Shown here piece by piece: positions 1-7,260 of a stretch of DNA of 32,951 nucleotides. The position numbers were made by a program, and so were the translations under genes. The stretch covers positions 1 to 32,951 of the forward strand of contig NZ_FQWX01000023.1 of assembly GCF_900129815.1 (NCBI RefSeq), given 5' to 3'. The stretch's first letter is position 1. Every line of letters begins with the position of its first letter. This DNA comes from Asaccharospora irregularis DSM 2635 (lineage in GTDB: Bacteria; Bacillota; Clostridia; Peptostreptococcales; Peptostreptococcaceae). The notes under the pieces were generated by a model that saw only the letters and a list, made by a program, of their open reading frames with translations, was not told the DNA's origin and searched no databases.

Positions 1-230
1 TGCTATCAAAGGATTTAAAAGACTGTCCTTCATGCTTTAGAACAAGCCTTAAATCTTTGAAGGATAAAAAACAGTACGTATTAAATGCACTAATTACAAA
101 ATATACAAATGCTAGAGTTGAGGGTAAGAATAATACCATTAAAGTACTCAAAAGAGTATCCTTTGGATTTAGAAGTTTTAAAAATTTAAGATTAAGAGTA
201 TTACTAAGAGAAAAAATACAAGTAATTTAA
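1..230 (+). CDS. ISL3-family transposase, C-terminal fragment
   Basis: The open frame enters from the window edge (first full codon at 3) and ends with TAA at 228-230, giving 75 residues. The segment YTNARVEGKNNTIKVLKRVS followed by FGFRSFKNLRLRVLL matches the conserved C-terminal block of ISL3 transposases, which normally reads like YSNGxIEGxNNKIKxIKRxxyGyRxFxxfRxRIL. The glutamate in VEG is the expected last acidic residue of the DDE catalytic triad. The N-terminal zinc finger, HTH and first two catalytic acids are outside the window. No frameshift is visible here, so the enzyme may be intact to the left. Family assignment is by motif recognition. Confidence 0.8.
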   Translation, partial: LSKDLKDCPSCFRTSLKSLKDKKQYVLNALITKYTNARVEGKNNTIKVLKRVSFGFRSFKNLRLRVLLREKIQVI

Positions 231-233
231 AAA

Positions 234-270
234 CAGCATCTATACATGAAAACTGTATTAGATGCTGCCT
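234..270 (+). terminator. Hairpin after the ISL3 transposase
   Basis: Four bases after the transposase stop codon, CAGCATCTATACA (234-246) pairs with TGTATTAGATGCTG (254-267) with one bulged base and a 7-nt loop. The following T tract is short, so termination may be weak. The same hairpin read on the other strand could block read-in from mtnN-side transcription. Confidence 0.5.
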
Positions 271-288
271 TTAAAAATTAAATATTGA

Positions 289-316
289 CTTCATCAACGT
301 TATTTGACAAAGAGCC
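289..316 (+). repeat. Probable right terminal inverted repeat of the ISL3 element
   Basis: Read on the minus strand from 316 inward, the sequence starts GGCTCTTTGTCAAATAACG, which resembles ISL3-family ends that begin GGCTC or GGCTT. Only one end is visible, so the call rests on recognition and on position just downstream of the transposase. Confidence 0.5.
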
Positions 317-373
317 AGTTTTTCAAAGCACTATGATTTTTGGTGAATATTTAAGCAGTGAAAGGGGTGAATA

Positions 374-390
374 GTATACAAATTGTATAC
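374..390 (+). promoter_or_regulatory. 17-bp perfect palindrome in the mtnN leader
   Basis: GTATACAAATTGTATAC is a perfect inverted repeat (8-bp arms around one base). It lies between a purine-rich AGGGGTG (363-369), which looks like a Shine-Dalgarno site, and the ATG at 397. It could be an operator for a GntR- or LacI-type dimer. As RNA it could fold into a small hairpin that brings the distant Shine-Dalgarno site close to the start codon. Neither role can be proved from sequence. Confidence 0.4.
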
Positions 391-396
391 GATAAT

Positions 397-1095
397 ATGA
401 AAAAAATAGGTGTTATAGGTGCTATGGAAGAGGAAGTAAAAGAACTTACTTCTATGCTTGAGGGCAGAGAGATGAAAACAGTTGCTGGGCTTTCTTTTTA
501 TGAAGGTAAAATAGAGGGCAAGGATATAGTAGTTGTTGAATGTGGTATTGCAAAGGTAAATGCCGCAATGTGTACTCAAATATTAATAAGTGAATTTAAA
601 GTAGACGCTGTTATTAATACAGGCGTTGCTGGAGCTTTATACGAAAAACTTGATATCAATGATATCGTTATATCTACAGATGCAGTAGAGTATGATGTAG
701 ATGCTTCACCTCTTGGAGATCCAAAAGGAACAATACCTAGAATGGAAACTTCTATATTCACTGCCGATTCAAGACTGATAGATGCTGCATATGATGCTTT
801 TAAAGAAGAAAAGTTAAAATTTAATGCATATAAGGGAAGAGTTGTTACGGGAGATCAGTTTGTAGCTGACAATGAAACAAAAAATGCATTAAGAAGTGAT
901 TTTGACGGATATTGCTGTGAGATGGAAGGTGGAGCTATAGCACACGTTGCTTATTTAAATAATACTCCATTTGTAATAATTAGAGCTATATCCGACAAAG
1001 CAGATAATTCAGCGGAAATGACTTATGATGAATTTGTAAAGATAGCCGCTATAAACTCTAAAGAGATGGTAGTAAATATGTTAAAAAGAATATAA
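397..1095 (+). CDS. mtnN: 5'-methylthioadenosine/S-adenosylhomocysteine nucleosidase
   Basis: MtnN (Pfs) cleaves adenine from 5'-methylthioadenosine and S-adenosylhomocysteine in the cytosol, feeding methionine salvage, recycling of the SAM-cycle product and autoinducer-2 precursor formation. The 232-residue product begins MKKIGVIGAMEEE, the family's standard N-terminus with the general acid/base glutamate in GAMEEE. It has VVECGIAKVNAA, the TGVAGAL nucleoside-binding loop, TGDQFV and CCEMEGGAIAHV (ribose-binding Met-Glu), and ends with RAISDKAD, which holds the catalytic Asp. Length is normal for the family. The frame is open from a GTG at 358, but I chose the ATG at 397 because it gives the conserved N-terminus. 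No good Shine-Dalgarno site lies directly before it; the nearest is 27 nt upstream across a palindrome. The gene appears intact and is probably chromosomal rather than part of the phage. Confidence 0.93.
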   Translation: MKKIGVIGAMEEEVKELTSMLEGREMKTVAGLSFYEGKIEGKDIVVVECGIAKVNAAMCTQILISEFKVDAVINTGVAGALYEKLDINDIVISTDAVEYDVDASPLGDPKGTIPRMETSIFTADSRLIDAAYDAFKEEKLKFNAYKGRVVTGDQFVADNETKNALRSDFDGYCCEMEGGAIAHVAYLNNTPFVIIRAISDKADNSAEMTYDEFVKIAAINSKEMVVNMLKRI

Positions 1096-1119
1096 CAGAA
1101 TAAAATAGATTCTGTTTCC
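1094..1119 (+). terminator. Weak intrinsic terminator after mtnN
   Basis: AACAGAAT (1094-1101) and ATTCTGTT (1109-1116) form an 8-bp perfect stem with a 7-nt loop that overlaps the mtnN stop codon. The T run after it is short and the stem is AT-rich, so I treat it as a modest terminator. Confidence 0.5.
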
Positions 1120-1411
1120 TGAATGTTGATGTTAAATGGATAAGTAATTTTTATAAAATAAGAAGATATTAAATAGTGGTCTTATATAGAAAAGTATGAG
1201 AAATAAGTATAGAGTAAAAGAAGATTTAACTGTTAAACTTGATAGTTTGTATGATGAAATATATTTGCAATAATTGCTAACTGTAAGTGGATAAACAGTA
1301 AGCGATTTAAATGTTTTATTATTTATATATAAAAGTGCTTATTTTTCAGGAATTAATGTATATTATTGTCTGGAGATGATTAAAAAATTAACAAATAGGG
1401 GAAGGTATAAA
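1120..1411. other. AT-rich intergenic stretch without a convincing gene
   Basis: About 290 bp of very AT-rich DNA lie between mtnN and the permease remnant. The only reading frame of note is a 25-codon ORF at 1196-1273 (plus strand, starting MRNKYRVKED), which has no clear Shine-Dalgarno site and which I do not call as a gene. The segment presumably holds the promoter of the permease gene, but no box stands out. Confidence 0.4.
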
Positions 1412-2020
1412 ATGATAAGAGTATTACAGATATTACTGTACGTTGCAGTAGTAGGATTTGGAATCGTATTTTTTAAGGATCAGATATCTGCAAAGAAAAA
1501 CGGCAGATTAGAAAAAGAAAAGGCTTGGAAGCCTGCATTAATAGGTTTTTCAACTAACTTTTTCGATACATTAGGAATAGGTGCATTTGCTCCTACAGTG
1601 TTTTTATTCAAAGCTTTTAAAAGTAATATAACAGATAAGCAGATACCTGCAACACTTAATGTTGCTTGTACGCTACCTGTTTTATGTGAAGCAATTATAT
1701 TTATACAGGCTACAAAAGTTGAGCCGATAACTTTAGTATCTTTGATAGCAGCAGCTGTTGTAGGTTCATATCTTGGAGCTGGAGTTATAGCTAGAACTGA
1801 TGAAAAGAAGATACAAATAATAATGGGAGTAGCACTTTTTATATCAGCAGTAATGCTACTACTATCTACTTTAAAAGTATTACCAATAGGTGGTACTGCT
1901 TTAGGACTACATGGTGCTAAGCTTATAGTTGCAATAGTGATATTCTTTATACTAGGAGCTTTGATGACAGCAGGCATAGGTCTATATGCCCCTGCAATGG
2001 TTGTAGTTTATTCAATGGGT
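1412..2020 (+). pseudogene. TauE/SafE-family permease, C-terminally truncated at the phage junction
   Basis: TauE/SafE proteins are multi-pass inner-membrane permeases linked to export or uptake of sulfur oxyanions and other organic anions. Starting at the ATG at 1412 (GGGGAAGG six bases upstream), the frame encodes a first membrane helix (IRVLQILLYVAVVGFGIVFF), the signature FSTNFFDTLGIGAFAPT (family FxxGxLGxGGG-like first repeat), further hydrophobic helices, and the second-repeat signature ALMTAGIGLYAPAMVVVYSMG. It then leaves the family abruptly after residue 203, at about 2020. Beyond this point the frame stays open to 2647 only because it reads antisense through the phage tape measure gene, giving meaningless V/T/F/I-rich repeats. 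Family members are usually about 250-270 aa, so the last membrane segments are missing and the protein is unlikely to function. Confidence 0.8.
2008..2020. other. Chromosome-phage junction
   Basis: The permease frame and the antisense tape measure frame meet here. TTCAATGGGT (2011-2020) fits both sides: it encodes Y-S-M-G of the permease on the plus strand and S-P-I-E of the tape measure protein on the minus strand. The tape measure stop codon (tta at 2008-2010) lies in what looks like host DNA. About 10 bp of apparent shared sequence suggests either a microhomology-mediated deletion or an assembly chimera. Confidence 0.6.
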
Positions 2021-4737
2021 GATGTGATTGACGTTTTGATTCCATTCCAAATGGATGTCGTTACGGACTTGATACTGTTGAACACCGAAGATACAGTATT
2101 TTTCACTGAATTAAACACGGTCGATATGGTACTCTTCGCAGCATTGATTGGTGTTGTGATTGCTGTTTTAATCGCATTCCACACCGTTGTCGCTGTATTT
2201 TTGATTGCGTTGAATACTGTAGTAATCACTGTATTGATAGCATTTACAACCGTAGTAACTACCGTTTTTATCGCATTCCATACAGTTGTGAATACGGTTT
2301 TAATAGCATTTAGCACTGTTTTTATCACGGTAGCTACAACATTGATGACCGTAGTAACCTTTGACTTGATTGCATCCCAAACTGCAATAATGATTTCCTT
2401 ACAGTTCTCCCAAATGAATCGAAACGGCAAAGTAATGATATCAAAAGCTGACTCAAAGAGTGCTGCTATGAACATAATCGCAGTCTTTACTGTATTCTTA
2501 ATCCCCTCCCACAGATTTGTAAAGAAGGTTGTGATGCCTGTCCACAGATTTACGAAGAAATCTTTTATACCAGTCCATACTTCATTCCATGATGTACCGA
2601 ACCATCCAAGCACGACATTTGCCACATTCTTAATAACGTTCATATAGTTGGTAAATGTATTCTTGATAAAATCCCATACCGAACCAAAGATTCCTTTGAC
2701 ACCTTCCCATACTTGTGACCAGTTGCCCGTGAAGATTCCAATAAATACATCTAAAATTCCTGTGATTACCCCAAGAACAGCTACTAGGATATTAGCGATC
2801 TGCGTGAACACTCCTTCAAAAACCGGAGCAAGGAAGTTACAAAGTCCGTTCCAAATGGCAGATACTACTTCCTTGAAATTCTGGAAATCGAATCCTAATG
2901 CGTTCAGCCTGTCTGTAATGCCCTGTGCAAAGCCACTGAATACAGATTTGATTCTCTCCCAGATGGCAATAATGCTGTTTCTGAAATCCTCATTCGTTCT
3001 CAACAGATGCACAAAAGCTGCAACGAGTACTGCTAGGATAGCCACAACTGCAACCACGGGAGCAGAGATACCTCCAATAGCAGCACCAACTTTTCCCATG
3101 ATACCAGATACTCCTCCGGCATTACTCACAAGACTTGTCAGTTTCAGTCCCAGCTTGCTAAATGCCTGCATGGCCACACCGACTTTGGATATGACCGTGC
3201 CAAGGATCACAAGAAAAGGACCTAAAGCTGCAACAAAAAGTCCAACTTTTACAATGACCTGTCTTGTACCCTCATCAAGATTATTCAGCCAATCCACGAA
3301 GGACTGAATCTTTGCTACGATGGTTTTAATCATTGGCACAAGTGCATCACCAATGGAAATTGCAAAACCTTCTATTGCAGACTTTAAGATTGTAAGCTGG
3401 CCAGATAAGTTATCAAGCTGAGTATCCGCCATCTGCTGTGCTGCTCCACCACTGTTTTCAATAGCAGTCTGCAAATCTGTCCAGGTATCACCTGTGTTTG
3501 CGAGCAGAGCATTTACGGAAGAAAGGTCTGTTTTATTAAAGATTTTGCTGACGATATTTGCCTTTTCCTCTGCTGTCATACCGTCCATGCTCTTATTCAG
3601 TTCACCTAAGATGTCGTTCAGGCTTCTCATATTTCCTTCCGAATCAAATACAGAAACGCCCAAGGCATCCATCTGTTGGGCTGCCTTATCTGTAGGATTC
3701 TGCAATGACAGAATGACGTTACGAAGATGCGTACCGCCTTCCGCTCCCTTGATACCATTATTCGCCAAGATACCAAGTGCTGTATTTAATTCTGCAGTTC
3801 CACCTTTGACTGTCTTTGCTGTTGCACCAATAGTTAAGATTCCTTCACCAAGCTGTCCTACCGATGTATTTGTGCTTGATGCGGTCTTCGCCATTTGATC
3901 CACCATCTTGTTTGCATCAGAGGTTTTCATTCCAAGGGCAGACATCGCGTCAGTGACCATGTCGGATGCTGATGCAAGATCAAGTCCTCCGGCTGCCGCA
4001 AGGTTAAGTACAGTCGGGAGTGTATCAGCCATCTCTTGCGTATCATATCCGGCAAGAGCAAGGTAGTTTAGAGCCTCCGCACATTCGCTAGCAGAAAACG
4101 CAGTTTTAGCTCCCATCTCTTTTGCAAGATTGGACAGTGCATCCATTGTATTTACGGACTGTCCATCAAGTTTTGACATGGAATCTTTTGTAATTCCCAT
4201 AGTAGCCTGAACTTGGCTCATGGAACTTTCAAAGTCTGCTGCTGTCTTTACAGAAGCAACACCTAAACCCGTTACCGCAGCAGATGCTACAGATACTTTC
4301 TTTCCTGCATTCGTAATACCATTACCAAAGGATTCTACTTTTGATCCCGCTTCTCCGATTTTTGTAAGTGTCTGATTGGTCTTGGATGCCTGTGACTCCA
4401 GCTTTTTAAGTTCTACTTCCGTCTCGGCAATCTCACGTTGAAGAGCATCATACTGCTCCTTTGAAATCTCACCCTTCTGCAATTGTTCATTTGCCTGTTG
4501 TGCTGCTGTCTTAAGGCTTGCTAATTTTTCCTTGGTTTCTCCAATTGCCTGTGTCAGAAGTTTCTGCTTCTGCGCAAGAAGTGTTGTATTAGTCGGATCA
4601 AGTTTTAACAGCTTTTCTACATCTTTTAATGCAGATTGCGTATTTTTAATCTGACCGTTAACTCCTTTAAGAGCTGTCTGTAGCTTGGTAGTATCACCGC
4701 CAATTTCGACAGTGATACCCTTGATTCTGTTTGCCAT
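2008..4737 (-). CDS. Phage tail tape measure protein, truncated at the C-terminus
   Basis: The tape measure protein sets siphophage tail length and is thought to help DNA delivery. The N-terminus (ANRIKGITVEIGGDTTKLQ, then a heptad-rich coiled coil to about residue 150) and the core starting FESSMSQVQATMGI with ALNYLALAGYDTQEMADTLP are typical of the TP901-family tape measure. A glycine/alanine/valine-rich hydrophobic segment lies around residues 535-585. The last 200 residues are tandem W/F-containing units of the type VWNAIKTxxTTVxNAI, a usual tape measure feature. A strong GGAGG lies before the ATG at 4737. The frame ends at a stop codon contributed by the permease DNA; family members usually continue for hundreds of residues, so the gene is cut. 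The 909-residue remnant lacks the C-terminal part and is unlikely to build a normal tail. Confidence 0.9.
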   Translation of the reverse strand: MANRIKGITVEIGGDTTKLQTALKGVNGQIKNTQSALKDVEKLLKLDPTNTTLLAQKQKLLTQAIGETKEKLASLKTAAQQANEQLQKGEISKEQYDALQREIAETEVELKKLESQASKTNQTLTKIGEAGSKVESFGNGITNAGKKVSVASAAVTGLGVASVKTAADFESSMSQVQATMGITKDSMSKLDGQSVNTMDALSNLAKEMGAKTAFSASECAEALNYLALAGYDTQEMADTLPTVLNLAAAGGLDLASASDMVTDAMSALGMKTSDANKMVDQMAKTASSTNTSVGQLGEGILTIGATAKTVKGGTAELNTALGILANNGIKGAEGGTHLRNVILSLQNPTDKAAQQMDALGVSVFDSEGNMRSLNDILGELNKSMDGMTAEEKANIVSKIFNKTDLSSVNALLANTGDTWTDLQTAIENSGGAAQQMADTQLDNLSGQLTILKSAIEGFAISIGDALVPMIKTIVAKIQSFVDWLNNLDEGTRQVIVKVGLFVAALGPFLVILGTVISKVGVAMQAFSKLGLKLTSLVSNAGGVSGIMGKVGAAIGGISAPVVAVVAILAVLVAAFVHLLRTNEDFRNSIIAIWERIKSVFSGFAQGITDRLNALGFDFQNFKEVVSAIWNGLCNFLAPVFEGVFTQIANILVAVLGVITGILDVFIGIFTGNWSQVWEGVKGIFGSVWDFIKNTFTNYMNVIKNVANVVLGWFGTSWNEVWTGIKDFFVNLWTGITTFFTNLWEGIKNTVKTAIMFIAALFESAFDIITLPFRFIWENCKEIIIAVWDAIKSKVTTVINVVATVIKTVLNAIKTVFTTVWNAIKTVVTTVVNAINTVITTVFNAIKNTATTVWNAIKTAITTPINAAKSTISTVFNSVKNTVSSVFNSIKSVTTSIWNGIKTSITSPIE

Positions 4738-4772
4738 TGGCGTCTACCTCCTTCAAAAATTGCATAAGAAAA

Positions 4773-4790
4773 GCTCGGTATCTTCCGAGC
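4773..4790 (-). terminator. Intrinsic terminator between tail chaperone and tape measure genes
   Basis: On the minus strand GCTCGG-AAGATA-CCGAGC forms a 6-bp GC-rich stem followed by TTTTCTT. It sits between the stop of the frameshifted chaperone (4793) and the tape measure Shine-Dalgarno site. It may reduce read-through and so balance the expression of tape measure against upstream tail genes. Confidence 0.55.
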
Positions 4791-4792
4791 CA

Positions 4793-4957
4793 TTAAAACT
4801 TATCAAAATCCTCCTGCGTTGCAAGATTATCATATTTTAGAGAATCGTTTCCTTTCTCTGTCCAAATATCCATTACCATACCAATGGTCAGATAATCCAA
4901 GTCTTGGATGGAAAGACCGATTTCTAAGCAACGCAAAAGGAACAAGGGTGTTGTCAT
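4793..4957 (-). CDS. Tail assembly chaperone, frameshift extension (gpT-like)
   Basis: This 54-codon frame (MTTPLFLLRCLEIGLSIQDL...) overlaps the end of the upstream chaperone gene in the -1 frame: its ATG shares bases with the upstream TGA stop. In lambda-like siphophages the two tail chaperones gpG and gpGT come from one transcript by a programmed -1 frameshift just before the tape measure gene, and this frame lies at exactly that place. A shift at the slippery site at 4978-4984 would give a 178-aa fusion, namely 117 residues of the upstream frame, seven linker residues (LKKSSRE) and this frame. It could also be translated by itself through stop-start coupling (GGGAG lies close upstream). 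It is too short for most gene callers. Confidence 0.75.
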   Translation of the reverse strand: MTTPLFLLRCLEIGLSIQDLDYLTIGMVMDIWTEKGNDSLKYDNLATQEDFDKF

Positions 4958-5328
4958 CTCCCTGCTACTTTTTTTAAGTTTTTTTTAGAGTCAATGTCCG
5001 TGATAAGGTTCGTTCCCCAAAGAGCAAGAATCTCTGGCAGTACTTCATAAATAGAAAACATCTCAAACTGGTCAAGCCAATCATCGATATTATCCGGGAT
5101 AGTGTTATCCGCATGATATGCCATGATATATGCAACATTCTCGAAGATTTCCAAATCATCAATAGCAAACTCTTCTCCCTCTTCCTTACTACCTTTATAG
5201 GAACTTTCCAACTTTGCTAAGTCTTTGAAGATATCTCGTTTGAACTTTGCACGATATAATCTTGGAACAGTGGCAGAGGAACGGAATGCAACTTCTTTAC
5301 CACCAACATTAATTACTTTCTTCAGCAT
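4954..5328 (-). CDS. Tail assembly chaperone (gpG-like)
   Basis: The 124-residue acidic protein begins MLKKVINVGGKEVAFRSSAT and continues VPRLYRAKFKRDIFKDLAKL, a start typical of the siphophage tail assembly chaperone that lies between major tail protein and tape measure. It binds the tape measure during tail assembly and is not part of the virion. It ends DSKKNLKKVAGR, with the lysines encoded by A runs that make the frameshift site. GGAGG precedes the ATG, and the gene follows the major tail gene with no gap. The name rests on position and recognisable N-terminus rather than on catalytic motifs. Confidence 0.8.
   Translation of the reverse strand: MLKKVINVGGKEVAFRSSATVPRLYRAKFKRDIFKDLAKLESSYKGSKEEGEEFAIDDLEIFENVAYIMAYHADNTIPDNIDDWLDQFEMFSIYEVLPEILALWGTNLITDIDSKKNLKKVAGR
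4978..4984 (-). promoter_or_regulatory. Programmed -1 ribosomal frameshift site (A AAA AAC)
   Basis: In the chaperone frame the minus strand reads TCT AAA AAA AAC TTA AAA AAA GTA. This contains the classic slippery heptamer A AAA AAC, followed nine bases later by a second run of seven A. A -1 slip at either site enters the downstream frame and bypasses the TGA at 4954. Position before the tape measure gene matches known gpG/gpGT frameshifting. Confidence 0.75.
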
Positions 5329-5330
5329 AA

Positions 5331-5930
5331 TTATTTACCTCCTGTCGAAGCAGATGATGCAGAAGCGGTCTTTGCTACTGGAACATAGACTGCCTTGTAC
5401 CAATCGTTGTAGGTTGCATCCGTAGTTGTATCTCCGGTTCTACTCTTTACAAGACCGTCTTCTCTTGGATCCGCCGTCAGTGAAAGTTTCTCTGTTCCCG
5501 GTTCAATTGTATCCTCTTTAGTTTCAGATTCAATGGATGGACGAGATGCTGTGCAGTTATACATGACATGACGGATGCACTTCGCATCACCATCAAATTC
5601 AAATAACAAGGCAAACTTCTCCATCTCAGCAATCTTAGAGTTCTCAACAAGAACACCATTCTTATCAAGTTCTTCCTTAAGTATGTCAGTTCTAAACCAT
5701 TCTGGAATAAGAGCAATCTCTAAATCTCCGCTATAACCGTTGTTAGATACAGAACGGAAATACACGATACCATCTGCATAGAACGGAGAAGTATCACCTT
5801 CTGCATCCAAGCTGATACTTACTGCACCAGGAATTGCTCTTGGTGTTTCATAGGAATAGCCACCTTCTTCTGTCCTTGTCAGCTTTGCTGCATGGACGTT
5901 TTTAAGGTTATATTTTACTTTATTCGCCAT
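5331..5930 (-). CDS. Major tail protein (phi13-like family)
   Basis: This protein polymerises into the siphophage tail tube. The 199-residue sequence starts MANKVKYNLKNVHAAKLT and has the family pattern of GAVSISLDAEGDTSPFYADG early on, then YSGDLEIALIPEWFRTDIL and a KFALLFEFDGDAKCIRHVMYN strand segment, as in the phi13-type major tail family. It ends in a low-complexity Ala/Ser/Gly/Lys tail. GGAGG sits 8 nt before the ATG and lies inside the end of the upstream tail terminator gene, implying translational coupling. Length is normal. High relative expression is expected. Confidence 0.88.
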   Translation of the reverse strand: MANKVKYNLKNVHAAKLTRTEEGGYSYETPRAIPGAVSISLDAEGDTSPFYADGIVYFRSVSNNGYSGDLEIALIPEWFRTDILKEELDKNGVLVENSKIAEMEKFALLFEFDGDAKCIRHVMYNCTASRPSIESETKEDTIEPGTEKLSLTADPREDGLVKSRTGDTTTDATYNDWYKAVYVPVAKTASASSASTGGK

Positions 5931-5933
5931 AAT

Positions 5934-6251
5934 CTAAGCCTCCATTTCAAATGAATACAGGACTTCATACATCTTTTCACTCTCAATCCATGTTTCCAAA
6001 CGGTCATAAAAAATGCCGTGACTGTCAAGCACAGATTCAACTTTCTGTTCTACCGACAAGTCCTTCAAATCGGTATACAGTTCTATATGAACTTCGTTTA
6101 CCTTCAGATACACTCTTCCGTCAGCTGCGAAGTTATCACTGCTGGGCAAGAGATAACAGATAAACGGTGGATCTGGACTTTCTCCCTCTGCAAAATGGTC
6201 ATATGCAAACGGAATGTCCATCTCCTTAATGATTTGTAACAGTTCTTCCAT
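5934..6251 (-). CDS. Tail terminator / tail completion protein
   Basis: The 105-residue acidic protein (MEELLQIIKEMDIPFAYDHF...) has the length and position of the tail terminator, which caps the tail tube and joins it to the head; it lies between the HK97 gp10-like protein and the major tail protein. The segment VEVHIELYTDLKDLSVEQKVE-like (here NEVHIELYTDLKD) is characteristic of minor tail and tail terminator proteins with a DUF3168-like fold. I chose the ATG at 6251, which overlaps the stop of the upstream gene (ATGA) and has GGAGG six bases upstream, rather than the GTG just before it. Confidence 0.75.
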   Translation of the reverse strand: MEELLQIIKEMDIPFAYDHFAEGESPDPPFICYLLPSSDNFAADGRVYLKVNEVHIELYTDLKDLSVEQKVESVLDSHGIFYDRLETWIESEKMYEVLYSFEMEA

Positions 6252-6631
6252 CACATACCTCCAAGTGCTCTTGCGATTTCTGTTTCCAATGTTTCAATCG
6301 CATTCTCTTCTGCCTGGGCAATGTGAGGTCTTGCAGCCACTCTTCCGCCGCCACGTTTTGCGTGACCGTGCTCAAGAAGGTGGGCAAGCTGATATCTGTT
6401 CTTGGAATGCACTGTCAGTTCAAGTGAATTTGAAGTTTCCTTCGTTTTCTTGACCGACCAGCTCTTCGCATAGGCACCCGTATCCTTTGGAGCAGATGCA
6501 GCGATATCTTTCCTTACTGTATTTCCTGCCTTCCTTACAGATTTCTTCAAATCATCTGTGGCCAGATCAGCATACTCCTTGAGGCCGTTCATGATTTCAT
6601 CTGCAAGGTTATCAATCTTTACATTTGCCAT
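6251..6631 (-). CDS. HK97 gp10-like head-tail joining protein
   Basis: The 126-residue protein contains the HK97-gp10 family features: a basic N-terminal helix (DLKKSVRKAGNTVRKDI), the AASAPKDTGAYAKSWSVKKT block and the NRYQLAHLLEHGHAKRGGGR motif that includes the conserved LEHGH. These proteins act in neck or tail assembly. I start it at the ATG at 6631 (GAGGAG six bases upstream) instead of a GTG three bases earlier. The gene is stop-start coupled to its neighbours on both sides. Confidence 0.85.
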   Translation of the reverse strand: MANVKIDNLADEIMNGLKEYADLATDDLKKSVRKAGNTVRKDIAASAPKDTGAYAKSWSVKKTKETSNSLELTVHSKNRYQLAHLLEHGHAKRGGGRVAARPHIAQAEENAIETLETEIARALGGM

Positions 6632-6633
6632 CA

Positions 6634-6966
6634 CTATCTCCTCACTTTCTCACATTTCAGTTTCAGGCATTTCTTCTTGTAGTTCATGTGGTCAACAGAC
6701 ACGATATTATATAAATAGCCTTCAAAAAGAACTCTATACTTTGTAATATCCAGGTCTGCGAGTGCTTTGCAGTATCTGACCGTAAATGAAATATCAGAAT
6801 CATCTACGATAAGACCAGCCACACTCTTTTTAGAACCACCTTCGCCACTTATGGTTGCAAAGCAGGTGTGATAGTCAGTCCAGTTATTCTTATGATTGCC
6901 GATGTCATCTACAACAGTTTCATTCTTTTGTATTGTAATCTTCACATTGATAAGCGCTATATTCAT
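6634..6966 (-). CDS. Phage head closure protein
   Basis: The 110-residue sequence starts MNIALINVKITIQKNETVVD, followed by DIGNHKNNWTDYHTCFATISG and ending with a VLFEGYLYNIVSVDHMNYKKKCLKLKCEK segment. This layout (WTDYxTCFATI, then VxxKGxxYxIxxVDpMxYxRKxLElxce) is the head closure family that stops the portal-connector channel after packaging. AAGGAG lies about 9 nt before the ATG, which overlaps the preceding stop as TGATGA. Length is normal. Confidence 0.82.
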   Translation of the reverse strand: MNIALINVKITIQKNETVVDDIGNHKNNWTDYHTCFATISGEGGSKKSVAGLIVDDSDISFTVRYCKALADLDITKYRVLFEGYLYNIVSVDHMNYKKKCLKLKCEKVRR

Positions 6967-7238
6967 CAGAACACACTCCTTCTTACACCCTCAAGCAGAG
7001 AGCGAAGGGAAATGGTCAGCTGATGATGATCTGCATCTTCTCTGTGTTCATACAGATAGGCAACTGCGTACATGACAGCAATCTTGGATGATGGAATTTC
7101 ATCCAATTCATCATTGGTTAACCTAGCAATATCTGCACAGAGATTCTGCCCGGTTGTAATAAAACTTTCGATAAGAGCATCATCGTCATCAAAGTCCACT
7201 CGAAGGTAACCCTTCATCTCATCAAGATTTACAATCAT
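6966..7238 (-). CDS. Head-tail connector protein (HK97 gp6-like)
   Basis: This 90-residue, mostly helical acidic protein (MIVNLDEMKGYLRVDFDDDD, then ALIESFITTGQNLCADI) is the Gp6-like connector ring protein that attaches below the portal. The opening pattern of L-x-x-h-K-x-Y-L-R-h-D followed by a D/E-rich loop and an SFITTGQ helix is characteristic. I chose the ATG at 7238 because AGGTGG sits 8 nt upstream; a GTG at 7250 would overlap that ribosome site. A palindromic repeat element separates it from the capsid gene. Confidence 0.82.
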   Translation of the reverse strand: MIVNLDEMKGYLRVDFDDDDALIESFITTGQNLCADIARLTNDELDEIPSSKIAVMYAVAYLYEHREDADHHQLTISLRSLLEGVRRSVF

Positions 7239-7260
7239 ATCTATCACCACCTAATAAACA

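Larger units (their letters stand above)
1..316 (+). mobile_element. Right end of an ISL3-family insertion sequence (partial)
   Basis: This is the 3' part of an insertion sequence whose left side lies outside the window. It holds the C-terminus of an ISL3-type transposase, a hairpin just after the stop codon, and a sequence at about 289-316 that reads outward on the minus strand as GGCTCTTTGTC..., the kind of end I associate with ISL3 elements. The left inverted repeat is not in view, so the exact boundary and any 8-bp target duplication cannot be confirmed. The element ends about 80 bp before mtnN and may have replaced that gene's native upstream region. Confidence 0.7.

Noticed and set aside
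331-579. Minus-strand 82-codon frame over the start of mtnN
   Set aside because: It is AT-driven, rich in Phe/Tyr/His, antisense to the conserved mtnN N-terminus and lacks a ribosome site.
2021-2647. Continuation of the permease frame as a 423-aa fusion protein
   Set aside because: Beyond 2020 the frame is the antisense of the tape measure repeats and gives a low-complexity V/T/F/I pattern with no family similarity; it is a shadow of a real gene.
2648-3898. Plus-strand open frames of 134-219 codons inside the tape measure gene
   Set aside because: They lie antisense to a clearly coding tape measure core, lack ribosome sites and have no recognisable domains.
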